A stretch of 64,000 bases of DNA from positions 186,001 through 250,000 of the forward strand of contig JAEHOE010000052.1 in NCBI GenBank assembly GCA_016858145.1, in the 5' to 3' direction. Within the stretch, counting starts at the first letter, position 1, and each line of letters opens with the position of its first letter. Source of the stretch: Edaphochlamys debaryana. Its lineage: Eukaryota; Chlorophyta; Chlorophyceae; Chlamydomonadales. Below the pieces are notes generated by a model. The model worked only from the letters and a program-made list of their open reading frames with translations. It was not told the DNA's origin and did no database searches. Both the position numbers and the translations under genes were made by a program. Of this stretch, positions 12,376 through 22,122 are shown in pieces.

Positions 12376-13206
12376 TCATGCCTGTATGCCTGATGCTAAG
12401 ATTCATCTAAAGAGCGGCAAGTGGCAACAGCCGCTGCGCCGGCTGCGTGAGCTGTCGCTCGTCCCGGCACGAACCTGCCTTCCAGAGCATTCTCCCGGTG
12501 ACCAAGGGGGAGGGACGGCACTTCTGGCTCTCGCAACAAGACAAAAGTCCTCGTCATCTGAATTGTCAATTTTGGGCTGAGCCCCCGGCGCGTAGCCCTC
12601 TAGGATTACCCCGTGTCCGTGTCCGTGCGATTCGTGCCTAGCCCGCGATGTCTAGCCTGATGCCAAATGTGCCGGCCCGTCCGTAGTGGCATCTCGGCCT
12701 CCCACCAGCCGCTTGTGCAGTCACGTGAGTCACCAGCCGCTTGACGCCAGGCGTTGCCTCAGCCCAGAGACCCGAGCGCGCACCAAACCCAAGCCTCTCA
12801 TTGGCCAAGGGTCCTGAGCTCCCTAAGCCAAGCCAAGCCTGCAGCCCGTAGCTTCCCACCATCGGTTAGTGGATCCCGAGGAAACGCAGCAAGCCGCACG
12901 AAACCTTGGTACACAGACCAGCAACGGCCCCGCCTTTCAACACGCCTTTCCCCCCACGCCCTATCCCTCAGGCCCTTCTCCGTCGCTTAGCTCCCAACCG
13001 CCAGGCCTGAAGCCTCCCCCAACCGCCAGGCGAAACGGCCCGTGCAACCCCCTCAGCCCTGCCCAGGCCTGAAGCAACCAGCCTCCAGCCGTCGATGAGC
13101 AGCAGCCTCCACCCCGCGGCCTGGTCCTGCCCGACCGCCGCCTCCGCCAGATCCGTGTGCATTCCCACTTGTACGGCAGATCTGTACGGCATGGACGTAT
13201 GCCACA
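12376..13206. other. Region between LRR gene C and the hydrolase 3' end
   Basis: It contains the presumed promoter of gene C and the hydrolase 3' flank. No ORF with family features was seen. Confidence 0.4.
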
Positions 13207-16200
13207 CTACTTGGCCCCCCCGAAGGCCGCCGCAATGTCCGCCGCCACCGCCTCCGCCCCGTCCAGCTGGGTGGCGTCGCAGTGGCCCCCCACCACCTCC
13301 ACCGCGGTAGCGCCCAGGGAGGCTGGGGTGGGGTGGGGGGATGGGGAAGGTTATGAGGGGGGGATGGAGGGACGGGTTGGAGGGGGAATGGAGGGGCAAG
13401 GAATGGGGATCACAACCCGACTGTCGATCGTAACAACACTGATTGATTGCGGCTCGAGGAAGTACCGCGGTCTCACCCGCCAGCGCCTGCTGATTCGCAC
13501 GCCCTGCCCCTCTATCCCCATCCTAGACCCTCCCCCCCTCGCCCTCCCCCGTTCCCTTCTCCCCACCTGCCAGTGCCTGCTGATCCGCGCGGGGGAAGAT
13601 GGCGTCAGAGGGCGCAACGCACACACGCACCCGCACACCGGAGCGCCGGATGAGGGCGGCCCTTTGGGGGGGGAGGCGGGGGGGGGGGGGGGGAGACGTG
13701 GGTTGGAAGGACAGGGGGGGGGGGCTTACTACCCGAAGGAGGAAGGTGTCATGGAGCACCCGGCACGTGCGCAAACAGGGGCAGGGGCAGGGGCGTGCAG
13801 GGGTGGGTGAGAGGACCCCGGCACGGCCTCCAACGCTGCCCCCTCGCCCCTCCCCCTTACTTTCCCCTTCCCCTCCCCCTCCCGCTTTGCCTTCCCTTTT
13901 CCCTTTCCCTTTTCCGCCCACTACCCCTTTCCCTTCCCTTCCCCTTCCCTTCCCCTCCCCCCCTGTCTTCCCCCGCACCTGCGCGGCCCCAGGAAGTGCC
14001 CCTTGTAGGCGGTCAGCTGGGGGGCAGGTGGGGAGGCAACAGGCGGGTTGGCAGGAGGAGGACTAGCAGGCCACGAAATAGAGCCCTCCAGGTAGTGACC
14101 CGCAGTGCTGCTTGCCACAAGCCCCGACCGGCAGCTCCGACTCCCTGTGAGAAATCACCTTTCCCCCAACCCCCCCAAGCGCACCTCCCGCCTCCAGTCC
14201 CACCTGTGCCCCCAGTCCCTAGCCCCAGCACTCCCCTGCTTTCTCTCGTCCTCTTCATGCCCTCTCCGCCCCCACGTTCACCCCCTTCACCCTCCTTTAC
14301 CCCCTTCAACCCACCCTTCAGCTGGCCCCCACCCCACCCCCACCTGTGCCACCACGTAGTCCACCGCCCCCCTCCCCCCTGCTTCCCCCTGCGTGTCAAA
14401 ACACACGCCCTCGTCCCCCCCTTCCCCCCCCGCCCCCCCCCACCTGTGCCACCACGTAGTCCACCGCCCCCCTCCCCCCTGCTTCCCCCTGCGTGTCAAA
14501 ACACACGCCCTCGTCCCCCCCTTCCCCCCCCGCCCCCCCCACCTGTGCCACCACGTAGTCCACCGCCCCCCTCCCCCCTGCTTCCCCCTGCGTGTCAAAA
14601 CACACGCCCTCGTCCCCCCCTTCCCCCCCCACCTGTGCCACCACGTAGTCCATGTACTTGATCTCCCACGCACTCATCTGGGGGGGGGGGACGAGGGTGA
14701 TATTCGGGAAACGAGGGGAGGTGAGGAGAGGGATCAGGGCTTGGGGGCCAGGCCGCAGGCCGTGAGATCCTGCTCCCCTTTCTTTAGGGTACTGCAGACC
14801 TCCTGCACGAGCGCACGGCAGCGGTCGCTCCCTGCCCTTGCCCCAATTCCCTTGCTACCGCCCCTGCCAGTCACAACCGCGCCTACCCTCCCCCGCCTCC
14901 CTCACCTCCCGCCAGTGCGCCCGGAAGCGGTCGTTCAGGATTGCCCTCCGCGTGCGGCCGCCGGCAGCGGCCGAGGTAGCTGGAGCCGGGGCGGCGGCGG
15001 CGGCGGACGAGGCCGAGGCGGCGGCGGCGGCGGCGGGGGCTGTAGGGGCGGTGGCGGCGGAGGGCGCCGCGCCCTCGGCCACGGCCGAGGCCGAGGCGGC
15101 GGCGGAGGCGGCGGGAGCGGGAGTGGGTGCCAGGGCCGGGGGTGGGATGAGGGGGGAGCCCGGGAAGGTGTCGAGCCATGCGGTTGAGAAGATGTAGTCA
15201 GACAGGGGGCCCTTGACGAATACGTTCTGGGGTGGGGGGTGGGGGGTGGGGGGAGGCCGCGGGTACATGGGGTGGGGAGGAGCGGAAAGAGACGCACTCC
15301 CCTTACCTACTGAACTCCGAACCGCCCCCTTCCCCCCTGGACTCCAGCCCTCCTCCCCTCTACCCCCTTCCACCCTTCCTCTTCCTCCCTTCTCCTATAA
15401 ATACCATTCCCCCCTCCCTTTCCCACCTCCAGGTCTGTGTCATCCCTGTACATCATGGGGGCCGTCTGCCGGTGCGCCTGCCGCTCGCGGCGCCAGGGCA
15501 GGGGCCGGAAGCGGTGGCCGGCGGAGGTGGCCATGAGGTAGGCCCCCAGGAGGCGGGACCTGACAGGGGGGGGAGGAGGGGGGGTGAGAGGGGAGGGGAA
15601 GGGGCTAAGGGGGAGAGGGGCCTGGGACAACCGGGGGAGGTGGCCATAAGGTAGGCCCCCAGGAGGCGGGACCTGACAGGTAGAGGCGGGGGGGAAGGAG
15701 CGGGCAGGGAAGGGGTGAAGGTTGATTGGATAAAGGGAGGGGGTCCGTGGGGCCGGGGGCAAAGAGGGCAGGGGAGGCGGAAAGCATCCGAGGCTGTGGT
15801 CTCAGGTGTGAGGCCCACCCGTGATGCTAAACCCCGCATTCCCGGCCCAGGGGAGCGGATGAGAGGGCTGCAAGGAAGGGCGACCAGTACGGCGCACACA
15901 CCCTCCCCCATCCCCGCCCCCTGGCGCCAGCCCCCGCACCCCTGCCCCAGGGGCTCACGCGCGTCCCTCCTTGGCGAGGCGGTGCATGGCCTCCTGAGGG
16001 GGGAGGGGGTGGGGGTGGGGGGATGGGGGGGGGGTGGGGGGGCATGGGATGGGGTGAGGTTGGTGTGGTCCTGCAGGCTGTTCAACTTGACCAGGCTGTC
16101 ACCCTCCAAACCTCTACCCCACCCCCGCCCCCGCCCCTATCCCAAACGCCCCTACCCCTACCCGCAAGGGCCTCATAACCATCTACCCCCCAAACGGCAC

Positions 16201-17489
16201 CCCCTTACCCTAGCTCCGGGCCCCTAAGGCCCTCAACCATGTCTCCGCAACGATTTCCTTTAGCCTCCCTTCTTCTACCCCTGCATCCCCCGCTTTGGAG
16301 CTCGGTGCGCATCGGGCTCTCCTCGGTTTCCCTGAACCTCAAGCGATCACCCCCGCCTCCCCCCCTTCCCGCCTCCCCCCCTCCCCCCACCCCCCCCACC
16401 CACCTGGATGATCATGCCCCCCAGGGAGTACCCCGCGGCCACGAAGCGCGACTCGGGGCCAAGCACGGAATCCACCTGACATGAGGGGCGGGGGACCGCG
16501 GTAGGGGAAAGGAGGTGGTGGTGGTGATGGGGGGGGGGGGGCGAGCAGGGAACCCTTGGTGCCACAGGGGTGAGGAGGGGCCCCTGCCTTCTCCAGACCC
16601 ACCAAGGTCAGCATCCTCGCTCGCCCAGGAGTACCTCCATGGCCAAACCGTGTGTCGTTCCGCCCCTTCCCCCCGTCACCACCGCCTCGTCCCCTTCCCT
16701 CAGAGCTGCCCGCAAGGCCCATCAAAGGTTACCCCATCCCTCACCCCCATCCCAACCCCACAATCTTTCTCAACTCCCCGCCCCCCTGTCCCCCTCCCCC
16801 TCCCCCCCCCCTCACCACCGCCAGCATGTCGCCCGCCATGGCGCTCGACGTCAGCAGCCGGCGGGCGCACGTGCTACGGCCCAGGCCGCGGGCGTCGTAC
16901 GTCAGGACCTTGGGGGTGGAGGGAAGGGGAGTGGCGGTGGAAGGGGAAGGGGGGGGGGCAGGGAAAGAGATGTTGGGGCTGGGCTGTGGTGAAGAGGGGC
17001 TTCGGGAGCAGAGTGCCCCGGCGCCCGCCACACATCGCACTACCCGCATCCCGCCCAACCACATCACGTGCCGTACGAAGTCTGTACGGCCCGTGACGTA
17101 CGGGCGGGGTACGGTCCGTACCTTGAACCCCGCCTTCACCAGGGCGGTGTAGAGGTCGGCGCAGAAGGGCAGGGCGCAGGCGGAGCCGTGGACGAGCACC
17201 AGGGGGCCGCGGGCGCCGGCAGCGCCGTAGACCTGCAGGGGGGTGGTAGGGAGGTGGGGGGTTGAAGGTATAGCCAGGGTGATGTGTCTCCGGGAACTAT
17301 CCCTCCCTACGCAACCCTGGCCCCTTCGTGAGTCTCAGCCCCCTTGCCCCCCTAGCCCCCTGCTTCCTCCTTCTTTCCCTCCCCACCCCCTCCACCCTAC
17401 CTCCCCCCCCAGCCCCCGGCCCCTGCCTCGTAGTAGATGCGTGTGTCGCTGTCCACCTCCACGTGGCCAGAGGCGCCCACCTTGGGCAT
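13207..17489 (-). CDS. Alpha/beta-hydrolase fold protein with exon-edge duplications
   Basis: Exons used are 17427..17489, 17122..17232, 16816..16908, 16404..16475, 15959..15993, 15427..15559, 14906..15226, 14633..14677, 13979..14016, about 13733..13760, about 13567..13661 and 13207..13322 (TAG). Fold motifs appear in order: LVLVHGS (oxyanion loop), LTYDARGLGRS, the nucleophile elbow AAGYSLGGM, a likely acid strand CVAPSDAIFPRADQQALA, and the histidine loop VEVVGGH near the C-terminus. An Ala/Pro-rich low-complexity insert lies in the 321-nt exon. Substrate unknown. Intron 1 would use a GC donor (GAG|GCAGGG). The 28-nt exon near 13733-13760 lacks an AG acceptor and is off by one base in phase with the next exon; G-runs nearby make a base error possible. 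An upstream exon is possible, since the first ATG lies 2 codons after an acceptor-like CAG. Confidence 0.8.
13474..13590 (-). repeat. Duplicated 3' edge of hydrolase penultimate exon
   Basis: The exon end reading A-D-Q-Q-A-L-A followed by a G|GTGGGG donor (exon edge 13567) is repeated 90 bp downstream as A-N-Q-Q-A-L-A with a G|GTGAGA donor (edge 13477). Either donor keeps the phase needed by the last exon. Confidence 0.75.
13855..13978. repeat. Pyrimidine (CCTTCC)-rich tract in hydrolase intron
   Basis: A long run of CCTTCCC/CCCTTTCC units, pyrimidine on the plus strand, lies just downstream of the exon edge at 13979. Confidence 0.75.
14341..14660 (-). repeat. Four-copy tandem repeat of hydrolase exon 8 end plus donor
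   Basis: The true exon 14633..14677 ends YMDYVVAQ|GTGGGG. Copies reading VDYVVAQ|GTGGGG follow with exon edges at 14543, 14444 and 14344 (spacing 90, 99, 100 bp). Each repeat also carries a CAG 45 nt before its donor. That interval is open, divisible by three, and would encode GEAGGRGAVDYVVAQ in frame, so each copy could work as a cassette exon. Confidence 0.9.
15525..15690 (-). repeat. Duplicated 5' edge of hydrolase exon 6
   Basis: The acceptor plus SRLLGAYLMATS is found at the real exon (start 15559, continuing AGHRFRPLPW) and 113 bp upstream (start 15672), where it runs into proline-rich nonsense. Confidence 0.85.
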
Positions 17490-19217
17490 CACCTGCACAG
17501 GGAGGAGTCGCGGAGGTCGACGGTCAGACTCGACCCGTGTCGGGCACGACAGCTTCGGTTTTGCTCGCGCAGGGCTGGTAGCATGCGGCCCAGCTAGATT
17601 GGTTTAGTCTTGCAGTGCTGCAAAGCTTGCCAAAGCAGCGTGCCTCCCGACATGCGCATGATCGGGACCTCCGTCTATACAGCTCGGCGATCCTGGATCA
17701 GCGGCTTCTTTGTCGGAGACTAAGATTCCTCACCAGAGCTGCAGACGGGGCCATGGCAGCGGCACGAGCGAGCGATGGGCCCCGATGATTGACAGCAGGT
17801 AGGAGCACGTCCTTCGCGGCCTAATGCTTGTGTTTGGATTGAAAGATGCACGACTACCTAGAATGCGGGGCCGCGGGACAGCAGCTGGCTCGTGATCCGC
17901 GTGCCGTACGGTAATTGGCACGCTGAAGTTGCAAGTTGCCCGGTGACCTGCAGCTCACGGGCCCGTTGCTAGCCGGTGTGCACCAATCACCCCTCCACTT
18001 CCATGCGCTGTCATGGTCCAGAGTATTTCCGGACCGGGGAGGTAGGCTCGGGGGTGACTCCTGGGCACGTCTTCGGTACACTTCAGGGTCTTGGCCCACA
18101 GAGGACCCTTCCAACGGGACAACCGTCAGCATCCATCCATGCCCCTATGCTGGACAGTGTCCAGTGGACACCAGTGCCCACCTGCCTCCCTGGCCTTGCC
18201 CCCATGTACGACCTGGCCACACCCGTCCAATCCCCGCTCCGGCCCAGGACCTTAAGCCGAACCTTCACACTGGGCGGGGCAAACATCCTCGCCTGTTCGC
18301 CAGCATTCCCGTTCCCCCGACACCAAACGGCCGGCTCTGAGCCCCGTGCCCATCATTCCCATCAATGTCTGCCCTCAGCGGGATTCGCATGGCAGGCCAA
18401 CACCCTGGGCCATGCACCGCATGAAACCCCCAACGGGGTTCCCGGAGCCACAGCTAAAGCCAGAGCACGTGGGGTGTCTGCTCAGTTGGGTACACCCCGC
18501 TGGCGGAGGGGCTAGATACGGGACCACCCCTCCATCCCCAGCCCACCGCCATGAGTCAGACGGCCTCCCACCTTCACACATTGACATGACAAGGGTGGCT
18601 GCCCGAAGGCAGGAAAAGGGCTGAGCCCCGTGGTCCCCCCCAGGGGGCCCAATGTTCGAGTGTGGCTCCGTGCAGCCCGCAACCCCTCTCCACCACCAGC
18701 CCGCACCACGGCACGCGGGCTCGCACCCGGCCATAAATCCGTTGGAACCCCGCACTACATGAGGCGCTCTAACAATACTGCGCTCAGTTTGGGCACAAGC
18801 GGGAACGTTGAGCACCCAGACATGTCGCCGGCATGTTGGAGCGTGGTCGAGGCTTGTGGCATCGCGGGCTGGGCGTGAATCGCAAGTCCATGCGTGACGC
18901 ACACACACACACGCACGCACGCACGCCGACACGGGGTAATCCCGGGGGGCTTCGCCGCCCGAAGAGCCTAACGGCGGCGGCTCAGCCCAAAAACTTGACA
19001 CACGTTATTGAATGATATTCAAGAGGGCACTGATGAGAACGATGCAGCAGCTGATAAGTCCCGCATTTTGGTCCTTGGTCCTTGGCCGGACACACCACTC
19101 CAGCTTCTCACGACCTGTTCTTTGCAGTTGAAGACCGCCGCTGCCATGCCTAGCTGACCCGATCCAACGCCTACCAGACCTTTTGCCTAGGTCCTGGACA
19201 CTTCTACTTGAATATCT
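17490..19217. other. Intergenic region with dispersed repeat pieces
   Basis: It carries the upstream region of the hydrolase, a stretch around 18618-18860 that is partly repeated at 44745-45065, and an (AC)n/(ACGC)n microsatellite at about 18899-18930. No gene is supported. Confidence 0.45.
18790..18860. repeat. Dispersed repeat, copy 1 (second copy near 45004-45065)
   Basis: The core CCAGACATGTCGCCGGCATG is shared, with a few changes, with CCAGACATGCCGCCGGCATG at about 45031, and both are followed by the same GGAGCGTGGTCGA block. A second shared block, GGAAAAGGGCTGAGCCCC, precedes each copy by 200-300 bp (18613 and 44745). It looks like a degraded transposable element. Confidence 0.7.
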
Positions 19218-21520
19218 CTACTGTTGCAAGGAAGGTGGGCCCGAGTTGCCCTCCACCCGCATCCGCAGGAGACTAGCATCCCCATGCCTTGCACATCCCA
19301 CCATTGTTAGTACCGGTATTGCTAGGTACTCAGGGGCCGGCAGTGCCTGCAGCCCCTCCCACGTCTCCAGTAGCCACCGCAGCCGGTCCACGCCGGTGCC
19401 ACCCCTCCAGCCGCAGCCACCGCTAGATGCGCTCCCCCGGGCCTCGCTGGCACCTGCGCCGCTCTCTTGCTCGCCATCCCACAGGGCCTGCAGCTCCTGC
19501 ACGCATCAGGGGAAGAGGGCATACGATCAAACTAAGGTAGAAGGCATGGTACGAGGTACGGACAAGAAAAGATTTGGTGGAGGCCGATACCACTAGCATG
19601 CGGTGCAGACGGCGTCCCTTCAGGCCCTGCCGGCCCCCTCACCCTCCATAAATTTCAGCAGCCAAGGCCCCCCGTGTGCCTCATCTGCGGCCCAGCTAGC
19701 CCCACCAGCACAACGTTGGCACATGCCACAAAACTCCATCTCACCTGGAGAAGCGCCCTGTCGAGTGGGAGGGACGCCAGCTTGGCGACCAGCACGGGTG
19801 CCTCCTGCAGCCCGAGGGAACAAGGGTCGATTGCCATGAAGAGCCTGGCCTGCTCCCACACCGCCAGCATCGCCTTGAGGGCTGTGAGGCGCGAGCCGCA
19901 CGTCAGCACGGTGGCGCCCGCGCAGGGCAAGGTCTCGAGGCACGTGATGCGGTGCTCCGAGTAGGGAGAGCTGTACCACGTCACACCGTGGACAAAGGAT
20001 GGGCACCAGCCGCTCTCGGCCACGATATTCCTGCTCATCTGCTGAACCCACAGGTGAAGCAAGGTACCCAAGGAAAGGGCTTGCAAAGCGCCGATGCCAG
20101 AGACCACGACGTACGTGTCCTCGCCGGCCGGGTTGCTACACGCCATCCGCTCCAGCGCCCGCTCGACCACTGCTGCGGGCGGCACCACTGCCGGCGGGGG
20201 CCGCCAGCTCCAGCCAGGGCTGCCGGCCCATGACCCAGCGGGGCGCAGCTGAAGCACGCCAGTCAGACGCGATGTCCACAGCAGCTTCTCCGGGAGGCCG
20301 AACAGGCGGGTGCAGTCCAGGGCGGCCTCCAGCGCCTCCTCGGGGGACCTGACGTGCTCCAGGTTGCACACCAGCCCCCACAGTGAGACCTGGTCGCAGC
20401 GGGACAGTAGCTCGGCCACAGCGTCCGCGTTGGGCAGGCCGTTGCCGAGGTAGGCCTCAAGCCGGAGCTTGAGCTGCCCAAGCCGGCGGCCGAGGACGTT
20501 GCTGGTGAGCAGGACCTCGCACAGGAAGTCGGCGAGCTGCTGAACCGTGGGTCAGTCCCTGACTTCATTGGCCTGCTCCACAAGGACCGAGGTCAGTAGC
20601 CCGCTGGCCAGTCGGCACGTGAGCTTAAAGCGCAGCGCCAGGTCGTTGTCGAATCGTAGCTCGACTTGCTTTACACGGAGGCTCTCCAGTGACGGCGGCA
20701 GCGAGTCGAGCAGCCGCGGCATGAGCTCGGCCTGGAAGAATGCATGTGTGTTGTGAACTGGTTCCACCTCTTCCCAGTTCTCCTCGTCAACATCGTCGAT
20801 GCTGGCAGTGTCGAGGGCTCCCGCCTCCAGCGTGAGGCTCCGCAGGCTGGTCATCCTGGAGACCGCGCAGGCCAGGTGGTACACGGTTTGGCTCCTCTCG
20901 GCTCCGCCTAGGGAGATGACCTCAAGCGACCTGAGCCGGGCCGCCACGCCTGTCGGCAGACCAACCACCCAGCTGAGGCTGCTGAGCGAGAGGCTGGTTA
21001 GGTGGGGCGTGAGGTTCTCCAGTGTGGCGCCAACGGTGAGCTGGTCGAGGGGGTTGCAGTCAAGCAGGGCCTCCACCCGCAGGGTCCGCAGCCCTGGCAG
21101 GAGCGCCAGGAGCACCGTAAGGCTGGCGGCCGGAAGCTCATCCCCGCCCTCGAACCCGACCACGAGCGCCGTGATGCGCTGGCGTGCGATGCTGGGCGCG
21201 CCCACAAAGGGAGCGAGGAGCGAGTCCGCGCGGCGGCGAGGGTCGGGGTGGTGCCGGCTGTGGGACGCGTCGAGCCGGACGCGGCGCACGCCCGGCCAAA
21301 GCTGCAGCCAGCGACCTCCACGGCAAAGATCCCAAAGCACGTAGATGCCCAGGCCGCAGGTCATGCGCAGGCGGAGCTCGGTGATGTGCGCATCGACGAC
21401 AGCGCGCAGCGACTTCGTTGCCAGCCTCAATGAACCGAGGCTTTCCCTATCGAGGCTGCTAAGGAGCGACTCGTAAGCCGACGTAGCCAGGTTGGATTGC
21501 AGCAAGTCGGTGAGCTGCAT
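19218..21520 (-). CDS. F-box-like/LRR paralogue D, in-frame TGA
   Basis: Two exons: 19745..21520 and 19218..19496, 685 codons including stop. It starts MQLTDLLQSNLATSAYESLL, with the F-box-like helix LRLATKSLRAVVDAHITELR. LRR segments follow (LLPGLRTLRVEAL, LTPHLTSLSLSSLSWVVGLP, MTSLRSLTLEAGAL), then LGRRLGQLKLRL, the C-terminal module VAELLSRCDQVSLWGL and VVERALERMA, and ELQALWDGEQ in the last exon. It lacks the introns that genes A-C have between the LRR part and the C-terminal module, so it is an older or partly processed paralogue. One TGA at 20552-20554 interrupts an otherwise open frame. Aligned without gaps to gene C, the TGA falls on a Gly codon position, so a single GGA-to-TGA change explains it. 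Recent pseudogene, base error or readthrough cannot be told apart here. Confidence 0.72.
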
Positions 21521-22122
21521 TTTTGGCGCAAACCGCGGAAGTTCGCGGTCGCAGCCAGGATATGTTGTGCCGTGATCACATAACAGAGTGTTTATATCTG
21601 GGAGTTACACTGGCGGTGCCCCCGCTGGGCGGCGGTGTGCCGTGTCGTGCCCGCCAAACTCGGGAACCGCTTCACCCGCCTGACCTTGGCAACCAATCAC
21701 TTCGGCCGCACCCCATGAACTGCGCACCGGCTAGCTGCATCTGCCAACGCCACCATACTAGGGCTTATTGGTCAGCCTCAGCGTTCCAACAGGCGGGCCA
21801 GATTGCCAGATATATCACGCCCGTCCAGCAGTGCCCCTTTCCGCCCTCGTTGGCCCCGAGCACCCTCTCTTCCACGCTCGCCCCCTGCACTTGTCGCCCG
21901 AACCCATCTTCCCCTGACCACCACCCCCTGACCGCCATCCCCTTCCCTCGCCTGCCACGCACCCCACCGCCCCCAGTCTCCGGCCACTTCCATCCGCACA
22001 TTGTCTCCGAGGCCCGCCAGAACCCCCGCCTTCCGCTGCGCTTTTGACAGCTCCTCTCCGGGCCCTTGCCGGCCCCTCTCCAGCTCCATTCCGGCCGCTC
22101 GCCAGCGCGCCTCAGCCTCGCC
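21521..22122. other. Region between LRR gene D and the OPR-like gene
   Basis: It is the promoter side of gene D and the 3' flank of the OPR-like gene. A TTACA (minus-strand TGTAA) at 21605-21609 could be the OPR-like gene's poly(A) signal. Pyrimidine-rich; no gene. Confidence 0.4.

Noticed and set aside
14341..14660. CRISPR-like array (regular repeats about 100 bp apart)
   Set aside because: Eukaryotic intron context. The repeated unit is the exon end plus intron start, with no unique spacers.
20552..20554. Selenocysteine at the TGA
   Set aside because: The paralogue has Gly, not Cys, at this position, and no hairpin element was identified downstream.
20530..20560. A 24-nt GT..AG interval removing the TGA in LRR gene D
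   Set aside because: Far too short for a spliceosomal intron, and gap-free alignment to gene C points to a point change instead.
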